48,939 nt of DNA from Desulfobacterales bacterium (GTDB lineage Bacteria; Desulfobacterota; Syntrophobacteria; B119-G9), in assembly GCA_026983715.1 (NCBI GenBank), contig JALSTM010000181.1, positions 1-48,939 on the forward strand. Direction: 5' to 3'. The notes below the pieces were generated by a model. It was given only the letters and a program-made list of their open reading frames with translations, ran no database searches and was not told the origin of the DNA. Positions 35,326 to 44,128 of the stretch are shown piece by piece. Made by a program: the position numbers and the translations under genes. Positions within the stretch are counted from its first letter, which is position 1. Each line of letters starts with the position of its first letter.

Positions 35326-37890
35326 ATGAAAAGGCATCTTAAGGTGATAGTCTTAGGGGTAATTGTCTTGATCGGAATGCTTACGTTAGTTACACCATGC
35401 TCGGCTGAAGTTTCCCCGATCGCCTGGCAGATGATCAACCACAAGTTCTACAAGAACAAGCACACATATACGTTTCAGGGAAACTTCATTATCACTAATT
35501 CGCCAAACGGAATAAATGCCCAGATTCGAGCCGATGTCAATTGTGAGTATGACATGCTGAACTATAATTTTCATGAAATTGTTTACTTTAGAATAACCCG
35601 AACAAAATACGCTGGCAGCGGAACGTGTAACATGCAAGGGTATAGCCAAAACTATTGGCTTTACATAACAGATGGTATCTATTTCGCGGATCCATGGCTC
35701 AACTCCTATCCGGGGATGTCATGGCCCGGCGAGATTCGTACTCGTGAGAATCATTATTTACCGGTGTCTGGAGGTTGCTTTGATATAATAGAGAATTATT
35801 TGGATTCATTTTTTTTCCCGATGTCGCTTTCCGCTACCGCCGGTCTCCGGGAACAGCTTACAGAGGAAGCGGCTGCCGCACCCTGGCCTCCGTGTGAGCC
35901 AGGAGCTCCCGGGATCGTCTCACCCGGGGAAAACCAGCTTTTCGAATCCGGCCACGTGCCGCTGTACTTTGAGTTTGACTGCAGGTACGATGATTACTCC
36001 AAGAATTTTTTCATGATCTATTTGCAAAGGCGGGTATCAAAAGCGGGGAAAAATAAAAAGATAAGATCTTTATGGCAGCCGGTGGGCATTTCGGAGCTCT
36101 ATTTGAACAGGCTGAAGATGAGGCCGTCTGTGCTCCTTTACGAAGTGCGTTCTTTCGGGCAACAGAAGGTCCATCTCAGGTTCGACGGGGAGTACACCGA
36201 ATTGCGGATGAGAGTGGAATCATGGATCTGGGACAAGGATCAAAACAAGTACATGGTCAGTCCCCAACAGCCAGAATGGCGCCATTTCCGCGTAGGGCAT
36301 CCCAAGATCGGGAAAATGGACAAAGACCTCTTTTCAAATATGAAAAAGCTAGACCTTCTCATTTCAGAGAAAGTCGATGTCTTTGACGATATCATGTGGG
36401 GGGAAGAAACTCACGCCATCCTGTTTCAATTTCGCTGCAGAAACAACGGCGGTTTTATCGACCAACCCGTGAAGGTCGACATCCAATGCAAAAAAAACGG
36501 CGAGCCGATTCCACAGAACGAAATTCTGCTCGCCGATACCGGGGTATATGGTTCACCCCCGCAGATGGGCGAAGAAAAACTTGTTCAGTTCTGGGTCAAG
36601 AATTCTATAAAGTCGGCCCAGTACGATTTTACCGTCACAGCAGACCCCGCTCACAAAATTCAGGAATCAAACGAAGAAAACAACTCCCGCGAGTTTACCT
36701 TCCACACCAGGGGCTACAAGCCCCGCCTCAAGCCAAGAATCGAGGTGACCACGCCGCTGAATCTGGAGTGGCAGGCGGGCAAGGAATACCTGGTGGAATG
36801 GAAAGGGACCCTTGTCAGGCCCGGCCGGAAGGTACAGGTTTTGCTGCACCCTGAGTTGGCGGGCAGCGGCCCTGAAACAAATATCAGGCTTTCACCTCCC
36901 GGCGGCCTTCCCTTTGATGACGGGCATCACCTTGTCCGGGTGCCCGCCGGCACCCTGCCGGGACGTTACAGAATATACCTCGAAATGGTGGGTGTTCCGG
37001 TATGGCAGGCATACAGCGACGGTCTTGTCACGGTTCGCGGAGGACTGAAACCGGGAGCCCTGGGCCACTTGAAACCCAGGATCCGTGTCCACAGGCCCAG
37101 CCAGCCCGGTCCCTGGTACCCGGGGGAAAACCACTCGGTGCGCTGGCAGAGCTCAGGCATCAAGGGCAAGGTGAGGATCTTTCTTGGCAGGGGCCAGGGG
37201 GAGGCCGTCATGGATGAAGCGTATCGCTATGAATGGTCACCGCCCGGAGGCGTTCCCAACACCGGTTACTGGCGGCATAACCTGCCAAGGAATATAAAGC
37301 CGGATGAACAATACAGGATCTGTATACAGTCAGTGGAAAACAGCAAGATTATGGGATGCAGCGAGGCCTTCCCCATCCGGATGCCCCTGCATCCCGGGGC
37401 GGTAACGACACGAATGAGAGATCACCTGGATCACCATCCCGCGGGCTCTAACCTCCAGCTTGGGCACAAACCTGCCTTGAAGCCAAGCAAGAAACCGCCG
37501 GCAGTGATGCAGAAACTGTGGCTGAAAAGCCCTCGCGGCATGGAGACTTGGTATATCGGCAAGACCTATCCCGTCACCTGGAAGTCCACCGGCGTCACCG
37601 GCCGGGTGCGGGTGGTGCTCGTTGACCGCCACGGCAAAACGCAGACGCTAAATGGCATGATCGGAACTAACGTTTCAACAGGCCGCTTTTCCTGGAAGAT
37701 CGGCTCCAATATCAAGCCCGGTTCCATGTATACCATCTACCTCATCACAACCGATGGCAAGATAAAGAGCACGCCCAGTGGCGGATTTAACATCAAGATG
37801 AAGGTGAATCCGTCTCCGGCGAAAAAGACGATGGAGAAGAAAACAAAACCAAAGCTCAACACACCGCCCAAGGGTGCGCACATTAATTAG
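35326..37890 (+). CDS. Large secreted protein with CARDB-like and three Kre9/KNH-like domains
   Basis: 854 residues from the ATG at 35326, which has GGAGGAGG upstream; the frame extends to 35254. Residues 1-27 form a signal peptide ending near CSA-EV. Residues 28-180 are an unrecognised N-terminal region with several aromatic residues and cysteines. A CARDB-like module lies at about 345-465 (closing KIQESNEENNSREFTF), followed by three Kre9/KNH-like Ig domains at about 470-570, 580-690 and 725-830. The C-terminal 85 codons are near-identical to those of the preceding gene. The DNA from about 36.7 to 37.6 kb is visibly richer in G and C than the first half of the gene, so the gene looks mosaic. 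Likely an envelope or extracellular protein. Confidence 0.75.
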   Translation: MKRHLKVIVLGVIVLIGMLTLVTPCSAEVSPIAWQMINHKFYKNKHTYTFQGNFIITNSPNGINAQIRADVNCEYDMLNYNFHEIVYFRITRTKYAGSGTCNMQGYSQNYWLYITDGIYFADPWLNSYPGMSWPGEIRTRENHYLPVSGGCFDIIENYLDSFFFPMSLSATAGLREQLTEEAAAAPWPPCEPGAPGIVSPGENQLFESGHVPLYFEFDCRYDDYSKNFFMIYLQRRVSKAGKNKKIRSLWQPVGISELYLNRLKMRPSVLLYEVRSFGQQKVHLRFDGEYTELRMRVESWIWDKDQNKYMVSPQQPEWRHFRVGHPKIGKMDKDLFSNMKKLDLLISEKVDVFDDIMWGEETHAILFQFRCRNNGGFIDQPVKVDIQCKKNGEPIPQNEILLADTGVYGSPPQMGEEKLVQFWVKNSIKSAQYDFTVTADPAHKIQESNEENNSREFTFHTRGYKPRLKPRIEVTTPLNLEWQAGKEYLVEWKGTLVRPGRKVQVLLHPELAGSGPETNIRLSPPGGLPFDDGHHLVRVPAGTLPGRYRIYLEMVGVPVWQAYSDGLVTVRGGLKPGALGHLKPRIRVHRPSQPGPWYPGENHSVRWQSSGIKGKVRIFLGRGQGEAVMDEAYRYEWSPPGGVPNTGYWRHNLPRNIKPDEQYRICIQSVENSKIMGCSEAFPIRMPLHPGAVTTRMRDHLDHHPAGSNLQLGHKPALKPSKKPPAVMQKLWLKSPRGMETWYIGKTYPVTWKSTGVTGRVRVVLVDRHGKTQTLNGMIGTNVSTGRFSWKIGSNIKPGSMYTIYLITTDGKIKSTPSGGFNIKMKVNPSPAKKTMEKKTKPKLNTPPKGAHIN
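37627..37881 (+). repeat. 255-bp segment shared with 34964-35218
   Basis: Partner of the segment at 34964-35218; see there for the comparison. Encodes the end of the third Kre9/KNH-like domain and the basic tail. Confidence 0.8.
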
Positions 37891-38007
37891 AAACAGTAAG
37901 TTGATAAGTAAAGCCAAGTAAAAAAATAAACAACCTTTTTACCTTCTCGACACCTCGGTCTCAAAACTAGCCACGAGGTGCCGAGAACAACCCGAGGAGA
38001 AATTGTC

Positions 38008-38526
38008 ATGAAAAAGAAAACGAAAACAATAAATGCAGTCATTATTGCTGCGTGCGCTCTTTTCCTGGGAACCCTGGTTGCATACGCCGGCCAGCCACGT
38101 CCAAGGACACACAAACCTATTAAAGTTAACCGTGCAGATGTAAAGGCGGTTATCACCAAGGTGGATGTAACAAAAACTGAGCCCGACAGCGAAGGCGTGA
38201 CCTGTTACACCATACGTCCGCACTTTAGAGTGCAAAATATCGGAACAGGGACCGCGAAAAACTTTCGCGTGACATTGAAGGGGGCCGTATTCCCGGACAA
38301 AAAGGGATTCACATGGGTCTCATCACCGATCACACTTGCCCCTGGAAACGCTCAAAATTGGGGGCCTGATGAAACAAGGGAGGTTGATTGTTGTATAGAC
38401 AAATTCAAAAAAGAACACAAAACAGTCATCATAGTAGTTCTTGCCGACAGCGCAAACAACCTGTGGGAATATGATGAGGGCAATAACAGGGACCGCAGAC
38501 AAATTGATCTGCATTGGAACCATTAA
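38008..38526 (+). CDS. Small secreted CARDB-like protein
   Basis: 172 residues from the ATG at 38008, with GAGGAG upstream; the frame extends to 37978. A signal peptide (residues 1-27, ending AYA-GQ) leads to a single CARDB-like Ig domain: RPHFRVQNIGTGTAKNFRVTLKG, and the closing DSANNLWEYDEGNNRDRRQIDL. It has three cysteines, two adjacent (DCCID). It lies 117 bases after the large KNH/CARDB protein and belongs to the same secreted set. Confidence 0.7.
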   Translation: MKKKTKTINAVIIAACALFLGTLVAYAGQPRPRTHKPIKVNRADVKAVITKVDVTKTEPDSEGVTCYTIRPHFRVQNIGTGTAKNFRVTLKGAVFPDKKGFTWVSSPITLAPGNAQNWGPDETREVDCCIDKFKKEHKTVIIVVLADSANNLWEYDEGNNRDRRQIDLHWNH

Positions 38527-39129
38527 GAGGAGCAGTTCCAGCATATTACAGGGTTTTCTTATTCAGGTAAAATCCCCAATCCGCTGGAGGCAATAACCCA
38601 CATGATCAAAAAACCGTTTATGCAGTGGAGATTAGGGGTGCTACCAAAGAGGATCCGTTGTCACTCACATTGATTATATCTTGCGTAACGTTCCGTTTCT
38701 GACCACCCGCATTGGAAGTGTGCTGATACACGATGAAATGTAGCAGATCTGAACACTAATTGAACCAGTCCACATGGAGGGAAAAGTGTCAAATATTCCG
38801 ATACAAAAACAACTCATTGCTATTGCTTTTGTTATGGAGTCAATATTCAAGCATGGTCGCCATTGGCTTCTCCAGAAGCAGTGTGACGAAGAAAAATATC
38901 CTATCAAAGGGTTCCTTTCAAAAAATAATATTGGTGCCAAGCAATGAATGCAAGGGAGTAATTTCCGATGATTTTGTGGTGGTGAATTTTGCCGTCGTTA
39001 AGAAAGATAAATTGTGTTTTCCACTAGGATGGGGATGCGCATTGGGCGGTACCATGCCTGCGTTTAAGCAGGTTAAACCAAAGTGAGATATGAAAAAAGC
39101 ACAGCCATATAGGCATTCTCTATTGCTGT
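38527..39129. other. Poorly defined stretch with possible degraded coding sequence
   Basis: About 600 bases with no confident gene. Short frames such as 38774-38947 read with natural codon usage but are broken by stops and a frame change, as if a small gene had decayed. No repeat family from this window is present. Confidence 0.4.
38774..38947 (+). CDS. Possible small ORF or gene remnant
   Basis: 57 codons beginning ATGGAGGGAAAAGTG, ending TGA at 38945-38947. Residues such as IPIQKQLIAIAFVMESIFKH give a helical, natural-looking composition. There is no ribosome-binding site that I trust. A different frame (about 38950-39086) continues with equally natural codons, which fits a decayed gene. 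Confidence 0.25.
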   Translation: MEGKVSNIPIQKQLIAIAFVMESIFKHGRHWLLQKQCDEEKYPIKGFLSKNNIGAKQ

Positions 39130-40104
39130 TTAGGGGAGAATTACAAGGCGAAAACCGACGTCATTTCCGCGCCGGTGGGAATCATGAAGATGATCCCTGC
39201 TGGCGCACCTCACGTATCGTGGCCTGCTGTACCAGCTGCCTCCTCTTATAACTATATCCGGAATACCATTTTTCTTCACAAGGGGATCACGAGTCACACG
39301 TTTGAATTTACAATATCCCTTGACTAAATAGGTGTCTTCGCACCATTCCCATACATTTCCCAGCATGTCGTAAAGCCCGTACGGATTAGGCTTAAAACTC
39401 CCAACGGGCGCTGTAAAAACAAAACCGTCGTCACATTGATGAATCTGCCACGCGGGAAACCTTGATTTTGCAGATATATCGGCCACATTGGCAAATTTGC
39501 ATGCCAACCCTGGATCAGTCCCCCAAAACCTTGAACTTGTCGTACCTCCTCTGCATGCATACTCCCACTGAGCTTCGGTCGGTAACGAAAAATGTCTCCC
39601 CGTTTCTTTGCTCAGCCATTCTGCCATCTTTTTGGCGTCGTTCCAGGATACGTTGACCACGGGATAATCGTCACCCTGAACGAAGCCGGGCCTTCTCCAG
39701 CTAAACCCTTTTCTTTTTTCCCACGAACCTGTGTATATCCAGGAGAAACCTTCTCTTTCCGCTTCGGTTTTATAACCCGACTTTTCAACAAAAATACGAA
39801 ATTCCCTTACGGTGACTTCAAACCTACCAATCCAAAAGCCATCAAGACACACTTCATGTTGGGGACCTTCATCGGTATCTCTCCCTGTTTCCCCAGGCGG
39901 AGATCCCATTGTAAAACAACCTGCTGGAACCTTGACAAATTCCATTCCAGTTTTCGGTTCAATCCACCTTTGGTAATCGTCGTTTACAGGTCCTTCTGCA
40001 AAGACACACACACCCACCACTTGGAGACATACGAACAAGGCAAGAAGAATGATGAAACATTTGGAGATACCTTCAAAGCCATTTCTTATGGCTTTTTTTC
40101 TCAT
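39130..40104 (-). CDS. Secreted SUMF1/FGE-sulfatase domain protein
   Basis: 324 residues. A signal peptide (about 1-37, ending VFA-EG) precedes a full SUMF1 domain: MEFVKVPAGCFTMGSP, DEGPQHEVCLDGFWIGRFEVTV, PVVNVSWNDAKKMAEWLS, RHFSLPTEAQWEYACRGGT, LYDMLGNVWEWCED and VIRGGSWYSRPRYVRCASRD. The pair of active-site cysteines of true formylglycine-generating enzymes (C...C after GGS) is absent, so it is probably not an FGE but one of the many bacterial SUMF1-domain proteins of unknown, possibly ligand-binding function. It sits downstream of the dsr terminator on the same strand. Confidence 0.9.
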   Translation of the reverse strand: MRKKAIRNGFEGISKCFIILLALFVCLQVVGVCVFAEGPVNDDYQRWIEPKTGMEFVKVPAGCFTMGSPPGETGRDTDEGPQHEVCLDGFWIGRFEVTVREFRIFVEKSGYKTEAEREGFSWIYTGSWEKRKGFSWRRPGFVQGDDYPVVNVSWNDAKKMAEWLSKETGRHFSLPTEAQWEYACRGGTTSSRFWGTDPGLACKFANVADISAKSRFPAWQIHQCDDGFVFTAPVGSFKPNPYGLYDMLGNVWEWCEDTYLVKGYCKFKRVTRDPLVKKNGIPDIVIRGGSWYSRPRYVRCASRDHLHDSHRRGNDVGFRLVILP

Positions 40105-40111
40105 CGTCCCC

Positions 40112-40146
40112 TCAAAAAATAAGGGCTCTTTCCGCCGAAAGAGCCC
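40112..40146 (-). terminator. Rho-independent terminator of the dsr operon
   Basis: On the minus strand a 10-bp perfect stem (GGGCTCTTTC with GAAAGAGCCC; 40123-40146, 4-base loop) is followed by TTATTTTTT. It lies 26 bases after the dsrP stop and just before the SUMF1-domain gene. Confidence 0.9.
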
Positions 40147-40172
40147 CTAGTTTTAATCACTTAGCAAATGTA

Positions 40173-41339
40173 CTACAGTGCTTCAACCTCTTCTTTCACA
40201 GAAATCGCAACCTTATACAACACGGTTAAAATGAAGAATCCAGTCGCCCACACCCCCAGTGTTATCAGTAACTCGGGAACCGTTGGCATGTACTCTGTTA
40301 CCTGTTCAAACGGATTTGGGATAAAACCGGTAACCACAAGAGCAATTCCCTTTTCCAGCCACATTGAAAAGAAGGTAGCAACACATGCGATAATGAGGGT
40401 TCTTTCGTTCTTGCGTGTCTTCGGATTGACTAACAAGAAAGCAGCCAGGATACTAAGAGCCGCAAACAGCCACATGAAAGGTACCAGCTTGGCATGGCCA
40501 TCAAGACCAACGAACAAGTACTCAAGACCATGCATATGCCCGGGTACTTGACTGTAAAATGCGGTAAACACTTCCAGCAACACAAAAAAAATACTTATCA
40601 ACAAGGCATACGTTACTATCTTTGAAAGCTTATCTATGGCAGTTTCGCCAGGATCAAATTTCGTGTACTTCTTAACCAAGAAGCAGAGTATTATCAGCAG
40701 AGCAGGACCGGAACAGAAGGCAGATGCAAGAAAGCGAGCGGCCATGATCGCTGTTAACCAGTAATGTCTGCCTGGTAAACCGGCGTACAGGAACGCTGTT
40801 ACTGTGTGAATACTGACAGCCCATGGTATCGATACATAGATTAGCGGCTTTACCCACTTGGGAGGCGGTACATCTTTTTTCTCCGCATGTAGCACTGTCC
40901 ATCCAATCACAATATTCAAAAAGAGGTATCCGTTCAAGACAATCATGTCCCAAAAAAGGATAGAATGAGGAGTCGGATGTAACACAACATTAAACAGACG
41001 CATGGGACGACCAAGGTCGATAACAATGAAAAGCAGGCACATCATGACAGAAGCCACGGCGAGAAACTCGCCAAGGATCGTAATCCGCCTGAATTCCTTT
41101 ACGTTGTGCAGGTAGTACGGTAAAACCACCATAACTGCTGATGCTGCAACACCAACGAGAAAGGTAAACTGGCCAATGTAAAATCCCCAAGATACGTCCC
41201 TGCTCATTCCCGTTATTTTAAGACCTTCTCTTAGCTGCAACAAGAAACAAGCAGCACCGACAGTAATGATGGCCAAAAGAAAGATCAACCATCTCCAGTA
41301 TTTCTTACTCCCCTTAAATGCAAGATCAAGCATCTCCAC
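40173..41339 (-). CDS. dsrP: DsrP, NrfD-like membrane subunit of the DsrMKJOP complex
   Basis: 388 residues with about ten transmembrane helices, NrfD/PsrC family. In the complex it is thought to exchange electrons with menaquinol and, with DsrO and DsrJ, link the periplasm to the membrane. Its start is 3 bases after the dsrO stop. Last gene of the operon before the terminator at 40112-40146. Confidence 0.96.
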   Translation of the reverse strand: MEMLDLAFKGSKKYWRWLIFLLAIITVGAACFLLQLREGLKITGMSRDVSWGFYIGQFTFLVGVAASAVMVVLPYYLHNVKEFRRITILGEFLAVASVMMCLLFIVIDLGRPMRLFNVVLHPTPHSILFWDMIVLNGYLFLNIVIGWTVLHAEKKDVPPPKWVKPLIYVSIPWAVSIHTVTAFLYAGLPGRHYWLTAIMAARFLASAFCSGPALLIILCFLVKKYTKFDPGETAIDKLSKIVTYALLISIFFVLLEVFTAFYSQVPGHMHGLEYLFVGLDGHAKLVPFMWLFAALSILAAFLLVNPKTRKNERTLIIACVATFFSMWLEKGIALVVTGFIPNPFEQVTEYMPTVPELLITLGVWATGFFILTVLYKVAISVKEEVEAL

Positions 41340-41342
41340 ACC

Positions 41343-42128
41343 TCATATAATGTAATAGATATTGGGATGGGTTCCTAGATCATTTTTCCTTCTGATCGTG
41401 TAATTACTCTTTAGTAATTTGCTTACCTCGGAATTAGGGTCTCCAAGGTCGCCAAACACCAGTGCTTTAGCCTTACATGCTTCAACACAGGCAGGTTTTA
41501 AACCAACGGCAAGCCTTTCAGCACAGAAATTACATTTCTCAACAACACCCTTCGTTCTCGTTGGAAAGGCCATGTTTTCCTTTTTTATATAAGGTCTCGG
41601 ATCTCCCCAATTGAAACTTCTACTACCATAAGGGCATGCTGCCATGCAGTAACGGCATCCGATGCAACGATGAAAGTCCATCATTACAATGCCGTCTTTC
41701 CTTTGGAAAGTAGCTTGAGTAGGACAAACCCTGACACAAGGAGGTTTTGAACAGTGGTTGCATAGTACTATAAAAGGTTTATCTTTAAGAACTTCTGCCG
41801 TGTATTCATATTCAAGATTGGGGAATGCATTCTCATATGGTTCAGTCCATATCCACTTTATCTCCCTTTTGGGGTTATCGATCTGCGGTACATTGTGTAT
41901 ACTATGACATGCCACGAAGCAATCTTTACATACCCCTTTTTCTTGCTTTTCCCAGCATTTCTTCATGTCAACGACCATAGCCCATCTTTTCCCTTTCAGG
42001 GCCTTGTCGCTGAGTTTATACACGGGCTGCTTTTTCCCGGCGAGAACCTTGAATGCGGGAAGGGCTGTCAGCCCCAAAGCAGATATTCCTCCGATCTTCA
42101 AGAAGTCTCTTCTGCTCTTTTCCATCAC
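41343..42128 (-). CDS. dsrO: DsrO, periplasmic ferredoxin-like iron-sulfur subunit
   Basis: 261 residues. The N-terminus carries a Tat signal (KSRRDFLKIGG) followed by a hydrophobic stretch. Cluster-binding motifs are visible: CWEKQEKGVCKDCFVACH, CNHCSKPPCVRVCPTQA, CIGCRYCMAACPYG and CNFCAERLAVGLKPACVEAC, consistent with three to four 4Fe-4S clusters. It overlaps the dsrJ stop by 4 bases, so it is translationally coupled. Confidence 0.96.
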   Translation of the reverse strand: MMEKSRRDFLKIGGISALGLTALPAFKVLAGKKQPVYKLSDKALKGKRWAMVVDMKKCWEKQEKGVCKDCFVACHSIHNVPQIDNPKREIKWIWTEPYENAFPNLEYEYTAEVLKDKPFIVLCNHCSKPPCVRVCPTQATFQRKDGIVMMDFHRCIGCRYCMAACPYGSRSFNWGDPRPYIKKENMAFPTRTKGVVEKCNFCAERLAVGLKPACVEACKAKALVFGDLGDPNSEVSKLLKSNYTIRRKNDLGTHPNIYYII

Positions 42129-42508
42129 TTATTCTCCTTTGGTGCGAGATGACAATCCCAGCAGTAAGGTTTTACATCAAGGTACTTATGGCATTGATCA
42201 CAGAATTCAGCTTTGCTCGCATGACACTTGAGACAGCCGTTCTGTAAGCTCATGGCGTAATCCTTTCCGTCCGGCGCCGCAAAAATCCGGAAATTTTCAC
42301 GAACGACAAGATTGCGCCATTTGTTCAGCAGCTCCATGTGCGACGTTCTCATAAATGGAGTCGGCTCAACGCAGTTCTTTACCTCCTTCGGCAATTTTGG
42401 CTTCGGAGGTACCGCTGCCTTTCCGAAATTCAGCCAGAAAGGAAAACTAAAAATTACGGCGGCAATCAAAATACCAGGTATGATTTTACGACCATCATAA
42501 ATCTTCAT
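42125..42508 (-). CDS. dsrJ: DsrJ, periplasmic triheme cytochrome c
   Basis: 127 residues. An N-terminal membrane anchor or signal (about residues 10-30) is followed by three CXXCH heme sites near the C-terminus: CLKCH, CDQCH and CWDCH. A fourth Cys lies in KNCVEPTPFMRTSHMELL; a Cys is known to ligate one DsrJ heme. The ATG overlaps the dsrK stop by 14 bases, with GAGG inside dsrK as the likely ribosome-binding site. Confidence 0.96.
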   Translation of the reverse strand: MKIYDGRKIIPGILIAAVIFSFPFWLNFGKAAVPPKPKLPKEVKNCVEPTPFMRTSHMELLNKWRNLVVRENFRIFAAPDGKDYAMSLQNGCLKCHASKAEFCDQCHKYLDVKPYCWDCHLAPKENK

Positions 42509-44126
42509 CCTCTATATCCTCCATTCCTGGTAGAGGTTCACCACGCAAATCAGTAGTTCTTTTCTTTTCTCCGTCAAGAATAAGAGCATTTCCAACGAGT
42601 TCATGGACACCGGTAACTTCTACATCCGGCACCCAATAGTCCATCAGTGTTGGAAGCGCGGCCCTGTCAATGGCGCAAATGCATGCGAGCATGTTAACAC
42701 CGTGCTTTTCGTGGACGTGCTTCACAGCGTTAGCTCTTGGAAAGCCTCCCCTCATGCGAAGTTCCAGGTTCTCTCCCGCATTAAGACCGGCACCGGAACC
42801 ACAGCAGAAGGTTTCTTCCCTAATCGTATTGCTCGGCATTTCGTAGAAATTGTTACATACGTTCTTTATGATGTATCTGGGCTCTTCAAAGAATCCCATC
42901 CCCCTGGATGGGTTGCACGAATCATGATAAGTAACAACCAGATTGTCGTTCCTGCTCGGATCAAGTTTGAGCTTATTATGACGAATCAGATCTGCGGTAA
43001 ATTCACAGATATGTACCATCTTGGTTGACTTGGCATGTTCAAACTTGGTACCGGTTATTGGAGAGACGGGTTCCTCGAGAAAATCCGGAGGACCATTGAA
43101 GGTATCCATGTACTGGTGTACAACTCTCCACATGTGACCGCATTCACCACCCAGTATCCATTTTACTCCCAGGCGCTTAGCTTCGGCATACATTTTTGCG
43201 TTCAAGCGCTTTGCCATTTCATGGGAAGTAAAGAACCCAAAGTTTCCACCCTCCGAAGCATAAGTACTCCACGTGATATCAAGTCCCATGCTTTCCAGGT
43301 AATGAAAAAGCATCAGGTAACCCATAGCAGTGTATGTACCGGGATCTGCAAATACGTCACCGGAAGGAGTAATAAAAAGGATTTCCGCTCCCTTCCTGTT
43401 GAAGGTTGGATTAACGCGCACTCCCGTGACATCTTCGATTTCGTCACAGAAGAATTCAATCATCGAAACGTAAGCGTGAGGCTGAATTCCAAGGTGATTC
43501 CCAGTTCTGTAGCAGTTGGCAACAGGAGCCTGGATCCAATCAATGTTGCACCCCAGAAGGTTGATAAGCTCCCTACCCATCATAGTTATTTCAGCAGTGT
43601 CTATCCCGTAAGGGCAGAAAACCGAACATCTGCGACATTCACTGCACTGAAAGAAATAATACCACCACTCCTTAAAAACATCCATGGTGAGGTCCCTAGC
43701 GCCGGCCACCTTCTTGAACAACTTACCCCCCAAGGTAAAGTTCTTCCGGTAAACCGATCTCAGCAGTTCAGCCCTTAAAACGGGCATGTTCTTCGGGTCC
43801 CCTGAACCAATAAAATAGTGGCACTTGTCAGCGCATGCCCCGCATCGAACACATATGTCCATGAACAACTTGAATGACCGGAACCTTCCGAGGCGATCCT
43901 TCATGCCGTCTAGAACAATCTCCTTCCAGTCGTCGGGAAGCTTCCAGTCTTCATCCTTTGGAGACCATTCCCTAGGGTTGGGCATTCCGACAGCCTCAAG
44001 GTTTTGAGGCTTCGCGCCGTAACACCACATCCCGTCCTTGAACACCGTAGGGGTTTCCATCCATGGTGTCTCTGGTGGAGTATGATCAATTTTTGCTAAT
44101 TCTTCTGGTTTTGGAACGTCTGCCAT
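42495..44126 (-). CDS. dsrK: DsrK, HdrD-like catalytic iron-sulfur subunit
   Basis: 543 residues. DsrK is the cytoplasmic subunit that is thought to reduce the DsrC trisulfide, in analogy with heterodisulfide reductase HdrD. Two 4Fe-4S motifs are seen: CVRCGACADKCHYF and CSECRRCSVFCPYG. The CCG-type region for the noncubane cluster is visible as YHDSCNPSRG and TFCCGSGAGLNAGE near the C-terminal third. It follows dsrM by 2 bases. Confidence 0.97.
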   Translation of the reverse strand: MADVPKPEELAKIDHTPPETPWMETPTVFKDGMWCYGAKPQNLEAVGMPNPREWSPKDEDWKLPDDWKEIVLDGMKDRLGRFRSFKLFMDICVRCGACADKCHYFIGSGDPKNMPVLRAELLRSVYRKNFTLGGKLFKKVAGARDLTMDVFKEWWYYFFQCSECRRCSVFCPYGIDTAEITMMGRELINLLGCNIDWIQAPVANCYRTGNHLGIQPHAYVSMIEFFCDEIEDVTGVRVNPTFNRKGAEILFITPSGDVFADPGTYTAMGYLMLFHYLESMGLDITWSTYASEGGNFGFFTSHEMAKRLNAKMYAEAKRLGVKWILGGECGHMWRVVHQYMDTFNGPPDFLEEPVSPITGTKFEHAKSTKMVHICEFTADLIRHNKLKLDPSRNDNLVVTYHDSCNPSRGMGFFEEPRYIIKNVCNNFYEMPSNTIREETFCCGSGAGLNAGENLELRMRGGFPRANAVKHVHEKHGVNMLACICAIDRAALPTLMDYWVPDVEVTGVHELVGNALILDGEKKRTTDLRGEPLPGMEDIEDEDL

Positions 44127-44128
44127 TT

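Noticed and set aside
38674..38940. Minus-strand 88-codon frame opposite the possible remnant at 38774-38947
   Set aside because: Composition and lack of a start site suggest a shadow of the plus-strand remnant.
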